Below are positions 1 to 8,588 of a DNA stretch of 64,000 nt, one piece after another (positions within the stretch are counted from its first letter, which is position 1; each line of letters opens with the position of its first letter). The stretch comes from Deltaproteobacteria bacterium. Lineage in GTDB: Bacteria; Myxococcota_A; Polyangia; Polyangiales; Polyangiaceae. The position numbers and the translations under genes are program-made. The DNA is taken from the NCBI GenBank assembly GCA_016218915.1, contig JACRCQ010000045.1:87661-151660 (forward strand), written 5' to 3'. The notes beneath the pieces are model-generated. The model was given only the letters and a program-made list of their open reading frames with translations. It was not told where the DNA came from and searched no databases.

Positions 1-1013
1 CCGCGGTGGTTGCCGAGCGTTCCCCCCACGATGCCCAGCGCCATCGGCAGCTCGATCGACCCGAGCAGCGCGGCTTCGTGCTGGTCGCCTGATCTGCGCC
101 AGATCGCGATCGGCTCGTAGCGTCCGCGTCGTGCCGCCCATGCGTGCGCACCGGCTTCCACCGCCCGCCAATCGTTGCCCGTGGCGATCACGACCGGATC
201 GATTCCGTTCATGATCCCCTTGTTGTGCGTTGCTGCACGGTAGGGATCGGCCTCGGCGAATCGGGACGCCTGCTCGACCAGCTCCGCAACCTCGGCGCCG
301 TCTCGCTCCCGGGTCGTCAACGCCTCCACGGGCACGCGGCATCGCACGCGGACGCGCCTGTGATCCGCGAGATTGGACAGGATGCGCAGCCCGAGCTTGC
401 CTCCAGCGATCGAGCTGATGCGAGGGCCCACCTTCTCGGCCACGGTGTTGACGATGTTGGCACCCATGGCGTCGCGGCAGTCGATCAGCAGATGCACCAC
501 CATCATCGCGCCGCCAAGCTCGCGGACCTCGAGCCCGCGGGCCCCGCCTCCGAACGGGAGTAGCGTCGGCATCGCAGCGTCGGCTTGTCGCAGGATGTCC
601 TCGCGCTGCGCCTCGATCGCCTTCTTGGCCGCAGCCGTGTCCGGTACGTCGTAGAGCTGCACCTGCGAGATCATCACCGGCTCGTCGGTTTCAGCCTGGA
701 ACCCGCCGCCCTTTGCAACGAGCTTGCAGGCCGCCGACGCCGCAGCGACCACGCTGGGCTCCTCGACTACCATCGGCGCAATGCGAGGCTCCCCGTTGAT
801 CACGAGATGCACAGCCACCGACAGCGGCAGCGCGTAGGTGCCGATCACGTTCTCGATCTGCTTGTCCGCTGTCTGGACCTCGAGACCCCCAGCCTCCAGC
901 GCGCGATCAAGCTCCGCAGCTTCGATCCCCAGCTCTGCGGCCACCAACGCCCGCCGTTCGCTCACCTGCATCTTGTGCAGGCCCGACATCTTGCCCTGTG
1001 CTGCCCCTGTCAT
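1..1013 (-). CDS. mvaA: Hydroxymethylglutaryl-CoA reductase, class II-like, 3' end cut by window
   Basis: Translation of the reverse strand gives an open frame that runs off the window edge, about 337 residues and so missing roughly the last 90 of a usual class II enzyme. Visible family motifs are ENVIGTY near residue 54, DCRDAMGANIVN near 178 (the DAMG(A/M)N motif) and HNKGIMNGID near 265, which carries the catalytic lysine of the family. The enzyme interconverts HMG-CoA and mevalonate, the committed step of the mevalonate route. The chosen start is ATG; an in-frame GTG six codons upstream is possible. It is the third gene of a leftward set after polyprenyl synthetase and mevalonate kinase, 52 bases behind the kinase, so co-transcription is likely. 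The pathway assignment is strong; NADH versus NADPH use cannot be read from the sequence. Confidence 0.93.
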   Translation of the reverse strand, partial: MTGAAQGKMSGLHKMQVSERRALVAAELGIEAAELDRALEAGGLEVQTADKQIENVIGTYALPLSVAVHLVINGEPRIAPMVVEEPSVVAAASAACKLVAKGGGFQAETDEPVMISQVQLYDVPDTAAAKKAIEAQREDILRQADAAMPTLLPFGGGARGLEVRELGGAMMVVHLLIDCRDAMGANIVNTVAEKVGPRISSIAGGKLGLRILSNLADHRRVRVRCRVPVEALTTRERDGAEVAELVEQASRFAEADPYRAATHNKGIMNGIDPVVIATGNDWRAVEAGAHAWAARRGRYEPIAIWRRSGDQHEAALLGSIELPMALGIVGGTLGNHR

Positions 1014-1065
1014 GATCCAGCACTGATACACGCCGACGGCGGGCGACGGAAGCCCCGGCTGCACG

Positions 1066-1989
1066 TCACGCGATCGTCGCGTGCAATCCCGGGAACCCCA
1101 ACCCCTGCCACGCTTCGAGAACGGCCTGCTCGCAGCCAGGCGCAAGCGCGATAACACAGCCGCCTCCGCCCGCACCCGTCAGCTTGGCGCCCAGCGCTCC
1201 GGCTCTACGGGCAGCGGTGCACATGCCGTCCAGATCGTCGGTGGACACCGAGAGCGACGACAGCAGCGCGTGGTTCATGTCCATCAGCTTGCCGAGCGCG
1301 CGGAGATCGCCGGTCGCGAGCGCTTGCTCGGCTGCGCTCACCAGCTCCCTGATCTCGGCGAAGATCTGCTCGCCCATCCCGCCCTTGCGCGAGGCAAACT
1401 GCGCAACCTGGTCGACCATCGCACGGGTGGATGGACGACGACCCGAAAGCCCGATGCAGATGGAAAGCGGGCACGACAACGGGATGGATCGGGCGCCACG
1501 AGCGCGCTCGAAGTGGATCACCCCCCCCAGGACGGCTGCGGCCACGTCGATTCCCGACGGGTTGCCGTGAAACACCCGCTCCCAGGCCGAAGCCGCGTCG
1601 ATCAGCATCTCGTGCGACGGCGTCGTGCCTGCGCGGCCGAACAGCGCGCGCGCCAGGGCCACGGCGATCGCTGCAGAGGAGCCGAGTCCGGCTCGCACCG
1701 GGATGGCAAGGGTCACCCGGGCGCGCACCGGGCAAGTCACACCGCACGCGGTCGACAGCGCCTCGAGAGCGATCTGGATCGCCGCAGCCTCCTGGGGCGG
1801 AAGCTCGCTGGACGCACCCTCGATCTCGAGGCTGCTCACGGCCGAATCCGCGGGCTCCACGATCGCAGTGGCACCGAGGGAGATCCCGGCTGCAAGAGCG
1901 GGCACGCCCCAGACGACGGCATGCTCGCCGAGCAGGATCACCTTGCCACAGGCGGCTCCTTCGTGCGCGGTCAAGGCAGCGCCACCCAT
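1066..1989 (-). CDS. mvk: Mevalonate kinase (GHMP family)
   Basis: A 307-residue GHMP kinase that phosphorylates mevalonate with ATP in the cytoplasm. All three GHMP motifs are visible: GKVILLGEHAVVWG near the N terminus (motif 1), PVRAGLGSSAAIA near residue 100 (the ATP-binding motif 2) and KLTGAGGGGC near the C terminus (motif 3). NPSGID in the middle is typical of mevalonate rather than phosphomevalonate kinases. Length is normal for the family. It starts 8 bases after the stop of the polyprenyl synthetase and precedes HMG-CoA reductase, so the three genes probably form one operon. Phosphomevalonate kinase, diphosphomevalonate decarboxylase and HMG-CoA synthase are not in the window and may lie beyond position 1. 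Confidence 0.93.
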   Translation of the reverse strand: MGGAALTAHEGAACGKVILLGEHAVVWGVPALAAGISLGATAIVEPADSAVSSLEIEGASSELPPQEAAAIQIALEALSTACGVTCPVRARVTLAIPVRAGLGSSAAIAVALARALFGRAGTTPSHEMLIDAASAWERVFHGNPSGIDVAAAVLGGVIHFERARGARSIPLSCPLSICIGLSGRRPSTRAMVDQVAQFASRKGGMGEQIFAEIRELVSAAEQALATGDLRALGKLMDMNHALLSSLSVSTDDLDGMCTAARRAGALGAKLTGAGGGGCVIALAPGCEQAVLEAWQGLGFPGLHATIA

Positions 1990-1997
1990 CGCGTGCG

Positions 1998-3110
1998 TCA
2001 GTCCAGACGCGCCGCAATGATCGACGCAGCGCCGAGCAGCCAGGTGCGTCCGTAATCCGATATCGGCACGTCCACCAGGGCGGATACCGCCTGGTTGGCG
2101 AGCTGATCGATGCGCTTGACGACCGCCTTCAAGACGCCCTTGTCCTCGAGCATCTGGGTGACGTCGCGGATCGCCTGCGCGGTCGCATTGGCGTTTCCGA
2201 AGACGCGCTCGAACTTGCGAATCTCTGCGGAGGAGAGGATCTTCCTGGCCTCGTGCGAGATGATCGTGTGCTTGCCGCGGCGCAGGTCCTCGCCCACGGG
2301 CTTGCCTGTGCGTTTGGTATCGCCAAACGTGCCCAGCAGGTCGTCCTGCATCTGGAACGCGATCCCAAGCGGCGCGCCGTACTCCTCGAGCGCTGCCATG
2401 ATCTGCGGCTGCGCCGCAGCGAGCGTGGCGCCCAGCACCAGCGGCCCGCGCACCGTGTAGCTCCCGGTCTTGAGCGCGTAGTAGGACTCCACCTCTCCCA
2501 CCTGGCCCGAGACGTCGAGCTGCTGCCCGCAGATCACATCCTGCTCGATCTGCGCGAACAGGCCGAGCACCTTGAGAAGACGATCGGACTGGGTGTCGAG
2601 GCGCGACAGGACGTCCATGGCCAGCGCCGATGCGTAGTCGCCTGCAAGGATCGACGCGGCATCTGCCTGCTGGCTCGTGCCGTGGTGCTTGCGCATCATC
2701 GCGGGCACGCTCGGTCCGCCACGACGCATGTCGTCGCCGTCCATCCAGTCGTCGTGGACCAGCAGGTAGGTTTGCAGCAGCTCGAGCGCCACGCCCGCAT
2801 CGAGTGCCGCTTCCGGCGACTGCGTGTCGTCCGCTGCGAGAAAGCCCACCACGAGCAGCGCAGGACGGATTCTCTTTCCGCCGCGCAGGGTCAGATCGCG
2901 CACCGCAGAGGCCATCGCCTCGACATCGGCACCATGACGAGCAGTCTCGGCTACCCGAGCGTCGAGGTATCCGGCGAGCCGCGCGTCGACGTCGCGACGC
3001 ACCCGCTCGAGCAGCTGCTCGAACGCTTCAACCGGGTCCTGGCCTGGAGCCCGCGTTCCCACCACACCGCCGTCCGCCTTGTCCGTGTCGATCGTCTTTC
3101 GCGTTGTCAT
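1998..3110 (-). CDS. Polyprenyl (farnesyl/geranylgeranyl) diphosphate synthase
   Basis: A 370-residue trans-prenyltransferase that condenses IPP with an allylic diphosphate. The first aspartate-rich motif is HDDWMDGDDMRRGG (DDxxD) and the second region is QMQDDLLGTFGD followed by GKPVGEDLRRGKHT, the form common in actinobacterial-type GGPP synthases. The N-terminal ~40 residues are polar, rich in Asp/Gly and look disordered. Chain length cannot be decided from the sequence alone. It is the first gene of the leftward isoprenoid set and is divergent from the IPP isomerase, separated by only 55 bases, which must hold both promoters. No clear Shine-Dalgarno precedes the ATG. Confidence 0.92.
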   Translation of the reverse strand: MTTRKTIDTDKADGGVVGTRAPGQDPVEAFEQLLERVRRDVDARLAGYLDARVAETARHGADVEAMASAVRDLTLRGGKRIRPALLVVGFLAADDTQSPEAALDAGVALELLQTYLLVHDDWMDGDDMRRGGPSVPAMMRKHHGTSQQADAASILAGDYASALAMDVLSRLDTQSDRLLKVLGLFAQIEQDVICGQQLDVSGQVGEVESYYALKTGSYTVRGPLVLGATLAAAQPQIMAALEEYGAPLGIAFQMQDDLLGTFGDTKRTGKPVGEDLRRGKHTIISHEARKILSSAEIRKFERVFGNANATAQAIRDVTQMLEDKGVLKAVVKRIDQLANQAVSALVDVPISDYGRTWLLGAASIIAARLD

Positions 3111-3165
3111 CGGAGCCAGGCACGCTAGGCTCCGCAGCCGGGTGCGTCAATGAGGAGCCCGAACC

Positions 3166-4230
3166 GTGGATGATTCGCCAATCGCCCGCCGCAAGAACGA
3201 GCACGTCGCGCTCGCGCTCGGCCAGGGTGCCGGGTTTCAGTCGACCCGGACCTTGCTCGATCAGGTCCAGCTGATCCACGACCCGCTGCCAGAGCTGTCC
3301 CTCGAACAGGTCGATACCTCTGTGCAGCTCTTTGGACGCTCCCTGCGTTTTCCGCTTGTCATCGCTGCAATGACGGGTGGCTCCTCGCAGACCGGCGAAA
3401 TCAACAAGCAGCTGGCTTCGATCGCGCAGGAGCGCGGCTACGGCTTCGGCCTGGGCAGCCAGCGCGCCATGCTCGCAGCGCCGTCCTTGGCCGACTCCTA
3501 CCGCGTGCGCGACGTCGCTCCGGATGTCCTCCTGCTCGGCAACATCGGGGTCAACCAGGCGCGCGATCTGCCCACGACCGCTGTGCGCAAGCTGGTCGAC
3601 GAGGTCGGGGCCGACGCGATGTGCGTGCACATGAACCCGGCGCAGGAGGTCGTGCAACCCGAAGGGGATCACGATTTTCGCGGGGCGATCGGGACATTCG
3701 CACGGCTGGTGCAGGAGCTGGGATGTCCTGTGATCGCGAAGGAAACCGGCTGCGGCGTGTCGCTGTCGGCAGCACGACGACTACGGGCGGCTGGGGTGAT
3801 GCACATCGACGTGTCGGGAGCAGGCGGGACCTCCTGGGTCGCCATCGAAGCGATGCGCGCGCAAGGTACGCAGCAGCAGGTTGGCGAGCTGCTGCGGGAA
3901 TGGGGCATTCCGACCGCCGCCAGCCTTGCGATGGTCCGAAAAGCACGGGTGGAGACGATCATCGCTACGGGCGGGATCTCCACAGGGCTCGACATCGCGC
4001 GGGCGATCGCCTTGGGAGCATCGGTCGCCGGCATAGCGCGCCCGGTCCTGCAGGCGCTCAGCCGGGACGGTCGCGGGGGTGCCGTGGCGCTGCTCGAAGC
4101 GATCGAAGCCCAGCTGCGTGCCACGATGCTGCTGGTCGGCGCCTCGAACCTGCGTCAGCTCGCTTCGACTCCACGCATCATCGGGCCGGACCTGGAGCGG
4201 TGGATGGCCTCGGGACCCGCGGAATTCTGA
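3166..4230 (+). CDS. fni: Type 2 isopentenyl-diphosphate isomerase (FMN-dependent)
   Basis: A 354-residue flavoprotein that interconverts IPP and DMAPP. Diagnostic pieces are RRKNEHV at the N terminus, AAMTGGS near residue 66, GYGFGLGSQRAML near 90-105, and glycine-rich FMN-phosphate loops (VSGAGGTSW and ATGGISTG) in the C-terminal half. The start is a GTG preceded at 8 bases by GAGGAG; the ATG four bases downstream is out of frame. It is divergent from the polyprenyl synthase and supplies its allylic substrate, so this cluster covers mevalonate formation, phosphorylation, isomerisation and chain elongation. Confidence 0.95.
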   Translation: MDDSPIARRKNEHVALALGQGAGFQSTRTLLDQVQLIHDPLPELSLEQVDTSVQLFGRSLRFPLVIAAMTGGSSQTGEINKQLASIAQERGYGFGLGSQRAMLAAPSLADSYRVRDVAPDVLLLGNIGVNQARDLPTTAVRKLVDEVGADAMCVHMNPAQEVVQPEGDHDFRGAIGTFARLVQELGCPVIAKETGCGVSLSAARRLRAAGVMHIDVSGAGGTSWVAIEAMRAQGTQQQVGELLREWGIPTAASLAMVRKARVETIIATGGISTGLDIARAIALGASVAGIARPVLQALSRDGRGGAVALLEAIEAQLRATMLLVGASNLRQLASTPRIIGPDLERWMASGPAEF

Positions 4231-4327
4231 CCTGGAGCGATGCGCTACGCCGTCGAATCGTTCGGTCGGTTACCCCATGTGCGAATCCCGCCCCCCATGC
4301 TAGGCTCGCCCCCCTGCGGTAATCGAC

Positions 4328-5185
4328 ATGACCGAGAGAAAGAGCCGTCCCCCCAAGGCCCGGAGTGATCGCCCACCCCACGACCTCAACAAGGAACGAG
4401 ATGCGTTCATCCAGACGTTCCTCAAGAAGGGTGTGCAGCTCACGGAAGAACTCCTCAAGGAGAACGAACGTCTGCGCAAACGGATCGGCGATCTCGAGGA
4501 TGAGAACGCGATGCTGTGCGCGCAGGTCAAGAGCGACAACGCGATCCGTGAGCTGATCAGCAAGATCCAGGATCTCGAGACGGAGAAGAATCGCTTGCTG
4601 TCGCGCTTCCACGAGGTGGAGGCTCGAAGCGATCAGTATGCGCAGACCTTCGCCGAGGTGGAAGCGGAGCTCGCCAACCTGGCGAGCCTGTACGTCGCGA
4701 GCAACCAGCTGCACTCCACGCTGAGTCTTCGCGGTGTCATCCGCCAGATCAAGGAGATGCTCGCCCAGCTGGTCGGCGCTCGATCGTTCGCGATCTACTT
4801 CGTGACCGACGACGGCTCGCAGCTGGTGCCGATTGCGCACGAGGGCATTCGCACCGAGGAGCTTCCGACGGTGCGCGTGGGAGAGGGGCCGATCGGGCAC
4901 GCGTTCTCCACGGGCGCCGCCATGATCGCGGAGGAATCCGATGTGTCTGCCTGCGCTGTCGATGCGCCTGCGGCCTGCGTGCCCCTCAGAATCGAGGACC
5001 GCCTCATCGGTGTGATGGCGCTGTTCACTACCTTTGCCCAGAAGACCCGTTTTCTGCCGGTCGACTACGAGTTCTTCAAGTTGCTCGCAGCTCACGCTGC
5101 GTCGGCGATTGTCGGTGCACGCCTGTTCGCGGACGGCGGCGGCAAGACGCCTGGAATCGATGCGTTTCTCGACCTTGGAGTTTGA
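4328..5185 (+). CDS. Coiled-coil plus GAF domain signalling protein
   Basis: A 285-residue cytoplasmic protein. Residues ~20-110 are charged and heptad-rich (for example LKENERLRKRIGDLEDENAM), predicting a long coiled coil. Residues ~120-270 fit a GAF domain (LSLRGVIRQIKEML at its start, RIEDRLIGVMALF in the core beta strand and YEFFKLLAAHAASAIVGARLF as the last helix). No kinase, cyclase or HTH domain is present, so it is probably a sensory or scaffold protein. Its stop lies 8 bases before the next gene, a single-domain receiver, so the two are probably translated from one mRNA and may work together. The ligand is unknown. Confidence 0.85.
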   Translation: MTERKSRPPKARSDRPPHDLNKERDAFIQTFLKKGVQLTEELLKENERLRKRIGDLEDENAMLCAQVKSDNAIRELISKIQDLETEKNRLLSRFHEVEARSDQYAQTFAEVEAELANLASLYVASNQLHSTLSLRGVIRQIKEMLAQLVGARSFAIYFVTDDGSQLVPIAHEGIRTEELPTVRVGEGPIGHAFSTGAAMIAEESDVSACAVDAPAACVPLRIEDRLIGVMALFTTFAQKTRFLPVDYEFFKLLAAHAASAIVGARLFADGGGKTPGIDAFLDLGV

Positions 5186-5193
5186 AGGAAGCC

Positions 5194-5571
5194 ATGGCCG
5201 ACTACTCCTGTTTGATCGTCGAGGATTCCCCCATGATGCGCCAGCTCCTGGTCTTTGCCATGGCGCGGGTCCGGAATCTGAGAGTGACGGAAGCCGACGA
5301 CGGAGTCGATGCGCTGCGCAAGCTGGCGACCGCGCGATTCGACTTGATCGTCACGGACATCAACATGCCGATCATGGACGGCCTGAAGCTGATCCGGCGT
5401 GTTCGAACCGACGAGAATCACAAGAAGACGCCGATCATCGTGATCACGACGGAGGGCGCCGAGGAGGATCGGCACCGCGCGCTGCAGCTGGGCGCCAACG
5501 CCTACATCACGAAGCCGATCCAGGCACCGCAGGTGATCGCAAAGGTCAAGGAGCTGTTGGGGATCGCGTAG
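5194..5571 (+). CDS. Single-domain response regulator (CheY-like)
   Basis: A 125-residue receiver domain with no output domain. Acidic pocket residues are in VEDSPMM, the phospho-acceptor Asp is in LIVTDINMP, the switch Thr in VITTEGA and the conserved Lys in YITKPIQ. The start ATG has GAAGGA about 5 bases upstream; a TTG overlapping the previous stop is less likely. It follows the GAF protein and is convergent with the sigma factor gene, whose stop is 15 bases beyond. No cognate kinase is adjacent, and the partner is unknown. Confidence 0.9.
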   Translation: MADYSCLIVEDSPMMRQLLVFAMARVRNLRVTEADDGVDALRKLATARFDLIVTDINMPIMDGLKLIRRVRTDENHKKTPIIVITTEGAEEDRHRALQLGANAYITKPIQAPQVIAKVKELLGIA

Positions 5572-5586
5572 GGGGCGGGGGGAGTC

Positions 5587-6462
5587 TCAGGCGGCAGCGC
5601 TCTCGAGCTCGCGGAGCGGTGCAAGGCGCTCGCGCAGCTTGCGCTTGGCTCGTGCCTCGAGCTGCCTGGCGCGCTCGCGTGAGACACCGAGGCGACGGCC
5701 GATCTCGGCCAGGGACAACGCATCGTCGGTGTCTGCCATCATGCGGACTTCGACGATGAATCGCTCGCGAGGATCGAGCTCCGTGAGCGCCACCCGCAGG
5801 TTCTGCTTGATCAGATCCCGCGACTGCGTCCCAGACACCGTGTCCTCCTGGCTCGGTGCGTCCGATTCGAGCGTGTCGAGCATCGCCACCGAGCCGTCGT
5901 CAAACAGACGTGCATCGAGCGATACGTCGCGCGCTTCGAGCCGGTTCGCCAGGCTCATGATCTTCTCCTGCGACTCGCCGAAGCGCTCGGCGAGCATCTT
6001 CTCGGCCTGATCGCCATCACCCACCAGGTTGGCGATGCGCGCCCGCTCGCGGCGGAGCCGGAAGAACAGCTTGGAGCGCAGCGGGCCAGAGCCGACACCG
6101 ACCATGCTCCACGATCGGATGACGTAGTTGAGCATGTAGGCGCGGACCCAGTAGGCGGCGTAGGTGACGAACCGCGTGCCGCGCTCGGGATTGTACTTGC
6201 CGACAGCGTGCACGAGCCCGAAGTTGCCTTCGGCGACGAGGTCGGCCAGGGGCAGACCGTAGCGCCTGTACGTCAACGCGATGGCCACCACATAGCGGAG
6301 GTTGGCCCGGATCAGATGTTCCGCGGCAGCCAGGTCACCGTCGCGCAACCACAGTCGCGCCGCATCCGTTTCCTCGTCCCGAGTCAACTCGGGGATCGCC
6401 CGGACGTACGTGATGTACTTGGACAGGGAGGAATTGTTTTCGAGCTGCACTTGCGACCTCAT
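5587..6462 (-). CDS. RpoH-like (sigma-32 group) RNA polymerase sigma factor
   Basis: A sigma-70 family factor of up to 291 residues. Region 2 is clear (ADLVAEGNFGLVHAV, then RFVTYAAYWVRAYM) and region 4 has an HTH (LSLAEIGRRLGVSRERARQL). Region 1.1 is missing and the size fits RpoH and the related myxobacterial SigB/SigC group, so it is an alternative sigma factor, probably for stress or development. The ATG used here lacks a Shine-Dalgarno, whereas GAGGT lies just upstream of an in-frame GTG four codons later (position 6450). The protein may therefore start there as MQLENNSSL. Gene context does not reveal its regulon. Confidence 0.9.
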   Translation of the reverse strand: MRSQVQLENNSSLSKYITYVRAIPELTRDEETDAARLWLRDGDLAAAEHLIRANLRYVVAIALTYRRYGLPLADLVAEGNFGLVHAVGKYNPERGTRFVTYAAYWVRAYMLNYVIRSWSMVGVGSGPLRSKLFFRLRRERARIANLVGDGDQAEKMLAERFGESQEKIMSLANRLEARDVSLDARLFDDGSVAMLDTLESDAPSQEDTVSGTQSRDLIKQNLRVALTELDPRERFIVEVRMMADTDDALSLAEIGRRLGVSRERARQLEARAKRKLRERLAPLRELESAAA

Positions 6463-6783
6463 TTGTCTTGTTACGTTACGTCAGATTCTAGCGGGGTGCA
6501 AGGGTCAATTCGGTTCTGGCCTCCCTCGAGGCCGCGCCCCCTTGACCCTGCTATCTTCGATGGCACTTGCCATCCAAAGGTCGCACCCATCGCGAAAGAT
6601 TCGTTGGCGTCACGAATTCGCGATGCGTAACACAATATAAATATTGAACAAATTTCGACCGACCCCCACCAACCTCCCCCTTGACACCATACCCCAAAAC
6701 CGCCCCTGCCTCCGCCCAGGACAGTCAGCCCCGCACCCAATCGCCCTTGACCACCACACCGCGCCGTGCGTTTCTGCCCCAAC
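6463..6783. other. Intergenic region between sigma factor and envelope operon
   Basis: About 320 bases without a convincing gene. It contains an AT-rich stretch near 6628-6650, several CCCTTGA strings (near 6540, 6680 and 6745, plus one on the other strand near 6500) and a perfect short dyad. A TAGAAT hexamer on the reverse strand at 6485-6490 would place a transcript start just upstream of the sigma gene, but no well-spaced -35 box accompanies it. Divergent promoters must lie here; none is assigned firmly. Confidence 0.5.
6559..6574. promoter_or_regulatory. Perfect 7-2-7 dyad, possible operator
   Basis: GATGGCA-CT-TGCCATC is a perfect inverted repeat in the divergent region upstream of the RpoH-like gene. 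It could bind a dimeric regulator. A sigma-54 promoter was considered, because TGGCAC and TTGC are both present, but the normal 5-base spacing between the elements is absent. Confidence 0.3.
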
Positions 6784-7377
6784 ATGTCCCCGCGTAGCCG
6801 CTCCCTCGCGCGCCATTTGATCGCCATCGCGCTGTCCACAGGCCTGGTCCTCGCGGCCTTCTCAGCCCTCGCTGACCGGCCCTCGTCCGATCGAGCCGTG
6901 GCAACCCAGATTCTCGCTCAGCTCCAGTCCGACTCCAGCCCTGTCGCATCTGCCGTGGCCCGACCGACCAACGAAGCCCGCGCTGCTCTTGCGCGCGCTG
7001 ACAATGCCGTGGCCTCTGGCGACGCAGTCAACGCCCGTCTGCTCGAAGGACTCGCTCGCGAATGGGCTGAGCTCGCTGTGGACGTGGCTCGGTCTGTCGA
7101 GGGACAGCAGGAAGCCGGTGCTCTTCAGTCTGCCGCAGCAGATGCGTCGCTGCGGGTACAGCGCGCCCGCGCCATGCTCGATGAGCTTGCTGCCAGAAAG
7201 GCGCGCGCCCAGGGAGAGCTGAACCAGCTGACCCAGCAGGCTGACGCTGGACCTGCGCCTGTGACGACGACTCCCGCAACGACCAAGAAGCCTGCTTCCA
7301 AGCCGGTGATCGCCGTTCCGCCAGGGCAGAGCACTGCAGCTCCCAAGCCCGGTGCCAAGAAGGGAGGCGGAAAATGA
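6784..7377 (+). CDS. Exported coiled-coil protein, function unknown
   Basis: About 197 residues. The start MSPRSRSLARHLIAIALS gives a positively charged N terminus and a hydrophobic segment ending at SALA, a signal-peptide pattern without a lipobox Cys. The middle (residues ~50-150) is Ala/Glu/Arg-rich and helical; the end is Pro/Thr/Lys-rich (PATTKKPASKP and a GAKKGGGK tail), probably a flexible, basic tail. A GTG six codons upstream is an alternative start; neither has a strong ribosome site. The stop overlaps the ATG of the next gene (ATGA), indicating translational coupling with the OmpA-like lipoprotein. A role in the envelope is inferred. Confidence 0.75.
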   Translation: MSPRSRSLARHLIAIALSTGLVLAAFSALADRPSSDRAVATQILAQLQSDSSPVASAVARPTNEARAALARADNAVASGDAVNARLLEGLAREWAELAVDVARSVEGQQEAGALQSAAADASLRVQRARAMLDELAARKARAQGELNQLTQQADAGPAPVTTTPATTKKPASKPVIAVPPGQSTAAPKPGAKKGGGK

Positions 7378-8486
7378 GTCGCGCCCGATCCGCTCTCGCC
7401 CTGCTGTCACTGGCGATCAGTGTCGCATCCATCGCATGCGTGGCCCCTCCCCGCCCTCCTGTGCTCGCAGACGCGGAGCGCGCGTCGCACAGCCCAGCCT
7501 CCGCGGAAGCTGCAAAGCTGGTGCCTCAAGCATTCTCCCGCGCCGAGCAGCTCAGGAGCCAGGCCGATGAGGCCTTCGCGCGCGGCGAGATCTCCGCTGC
7601 GACCATCCTTGCGGAACGCGCCCTGGCCGCCTACGAGCACGCAGCGGTGCTGGCTGAGATTGCCCGTGCGATCAAGGTGACGGAAGCCGCGCGCCAGCAG
7701 CTCATGAAGAGCGAGGACGAGCTGCGCGCGCTGGATGCTGAGCAAGCTCGCCTCGCCGCAGATGCCGAGGCCCTCGAGGTTCGCATCAAGGTGCTGAAGG
7801 ACGCTGAGCCGGTCGCAGGCGCGGGGCGTGCGGACCCGGCTCGTGAGGCTGCGCGCCTGTCCGCCGCGCGTGCGATCATCCTGGATGCACGGCTGCTTTG
7901 CGTGTCCGCGAGGCTTGTGGATGCAAAGGCCGCTGGAATGGACGAAGCGGAGGCCGATGTCCAGAAGCTGGAGACATCCTTGGCCTCCGCGCCGAAGCCC
8001 GCGCCGATTGACGATGCGCGACGGCTGCGCGCACGTTGTCTCGCGCTGCTCACCGCTGCCCGTCGGGCTGCCTCCTCCGCTGCATCCTCGGGTGCTTCCG
8101 ACGTGGTGCTCAGTGACCTGTCTTCCAAGCTCTCCCTTGCCCCCTACCGCGATGATCGAGGGGTGGTCGTTGCCGTCCCCGGAGAGCTTGTTACGAAACC
8201 TGGAGACCGGTCCAAGGCGGCGATCTCCGCGGTGGCGGGCGTCGCGAATGCTCATCCAGAATTTCCGCTGTTGCTGGTTTCACACGCGCGAGAGCCAGGC
8301 GCAGCAGCGGATCTTGCGCGGGCCCGCGCCAATGCCGACGCCCTCGGCAAGATGCTCACAGCAGCTGGTGTCAAAGCAGATCGGATCCGCGCCGAGCAAG
8401 CCGGGGCTGCACAACCGGTCGGCAGCAGCTCCAAGACGAACACCAGCGAACGAATCGAGATCGTTTTCGTCAGTCCTGGTACCTGA
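7374..8486 (+). CDS. DUF4398/OmpA-like lipoprotein
   Basis: A 370-residue lipoprotein. The signal peptide ends in a probable lipobox ASIAC at residues ~18-22. Residues ~40-240 are helical and Ala/Glu/Arg-rich with a DUF4398-like character (AEQLRSQADEAFARGEISAA). Residues ~255-365 resemble an OmpA C-terminal domain (VVVAVPGELV, a helix rich in AR, NADALGKMLTAAGV, then an Ile/Val-rich last strand), which in this family binds peptidoglycan. It overlaps the preceding gene by 4 bases, so the two products may interact in the periplasm. The OmpA assignment is by pattern and of moderate certainty. Confidence 0.8.
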   Translation: MSRARSALALLSLAISVASIACVAPPRPPVLADAERASHSPASAEAAKLVPQAFSRAEQLRSQADEAFARGEISAATILAERALAAYEHAAVLAEIARAIKVTEAARQQLMKSEDELRALDAEQARLAADAEALEVRIKVLKDAEPVAGAGRADPAREAARLSAARAIILDARLLCVSARLVDAKAAGMDEAEADVQKLETSLASAPKPAPIDDARRLRARCLALLTAARRAASSAASSGASDVVLSDLSSKLSLAPYRDDRGVVVAVPGELVTKPGDRSKAAISAVAGVANAHPEFPLLLVSHAREPGAAADLARARANADALGKMLTAAGVKADRIRAEQAGAAQPVGSSSKTNTSERIEIVFVSPGT

Positions 8487-8588
8487 GCCGTTGCACGCGA
8501 CTTTTTCCCGACACCCCCTTTACGAGCGTGCGTCCAGGCTTCAAGTTTACAGTAAGACCGCCCACGGGGTCTCACCTGGGAGAACGCG

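Noticed and set aside
6681..6710. TTGACA box as a -35 of the envelope operon
   Set aside because: No -10 hexamer lies at 16-19 bases downstream.
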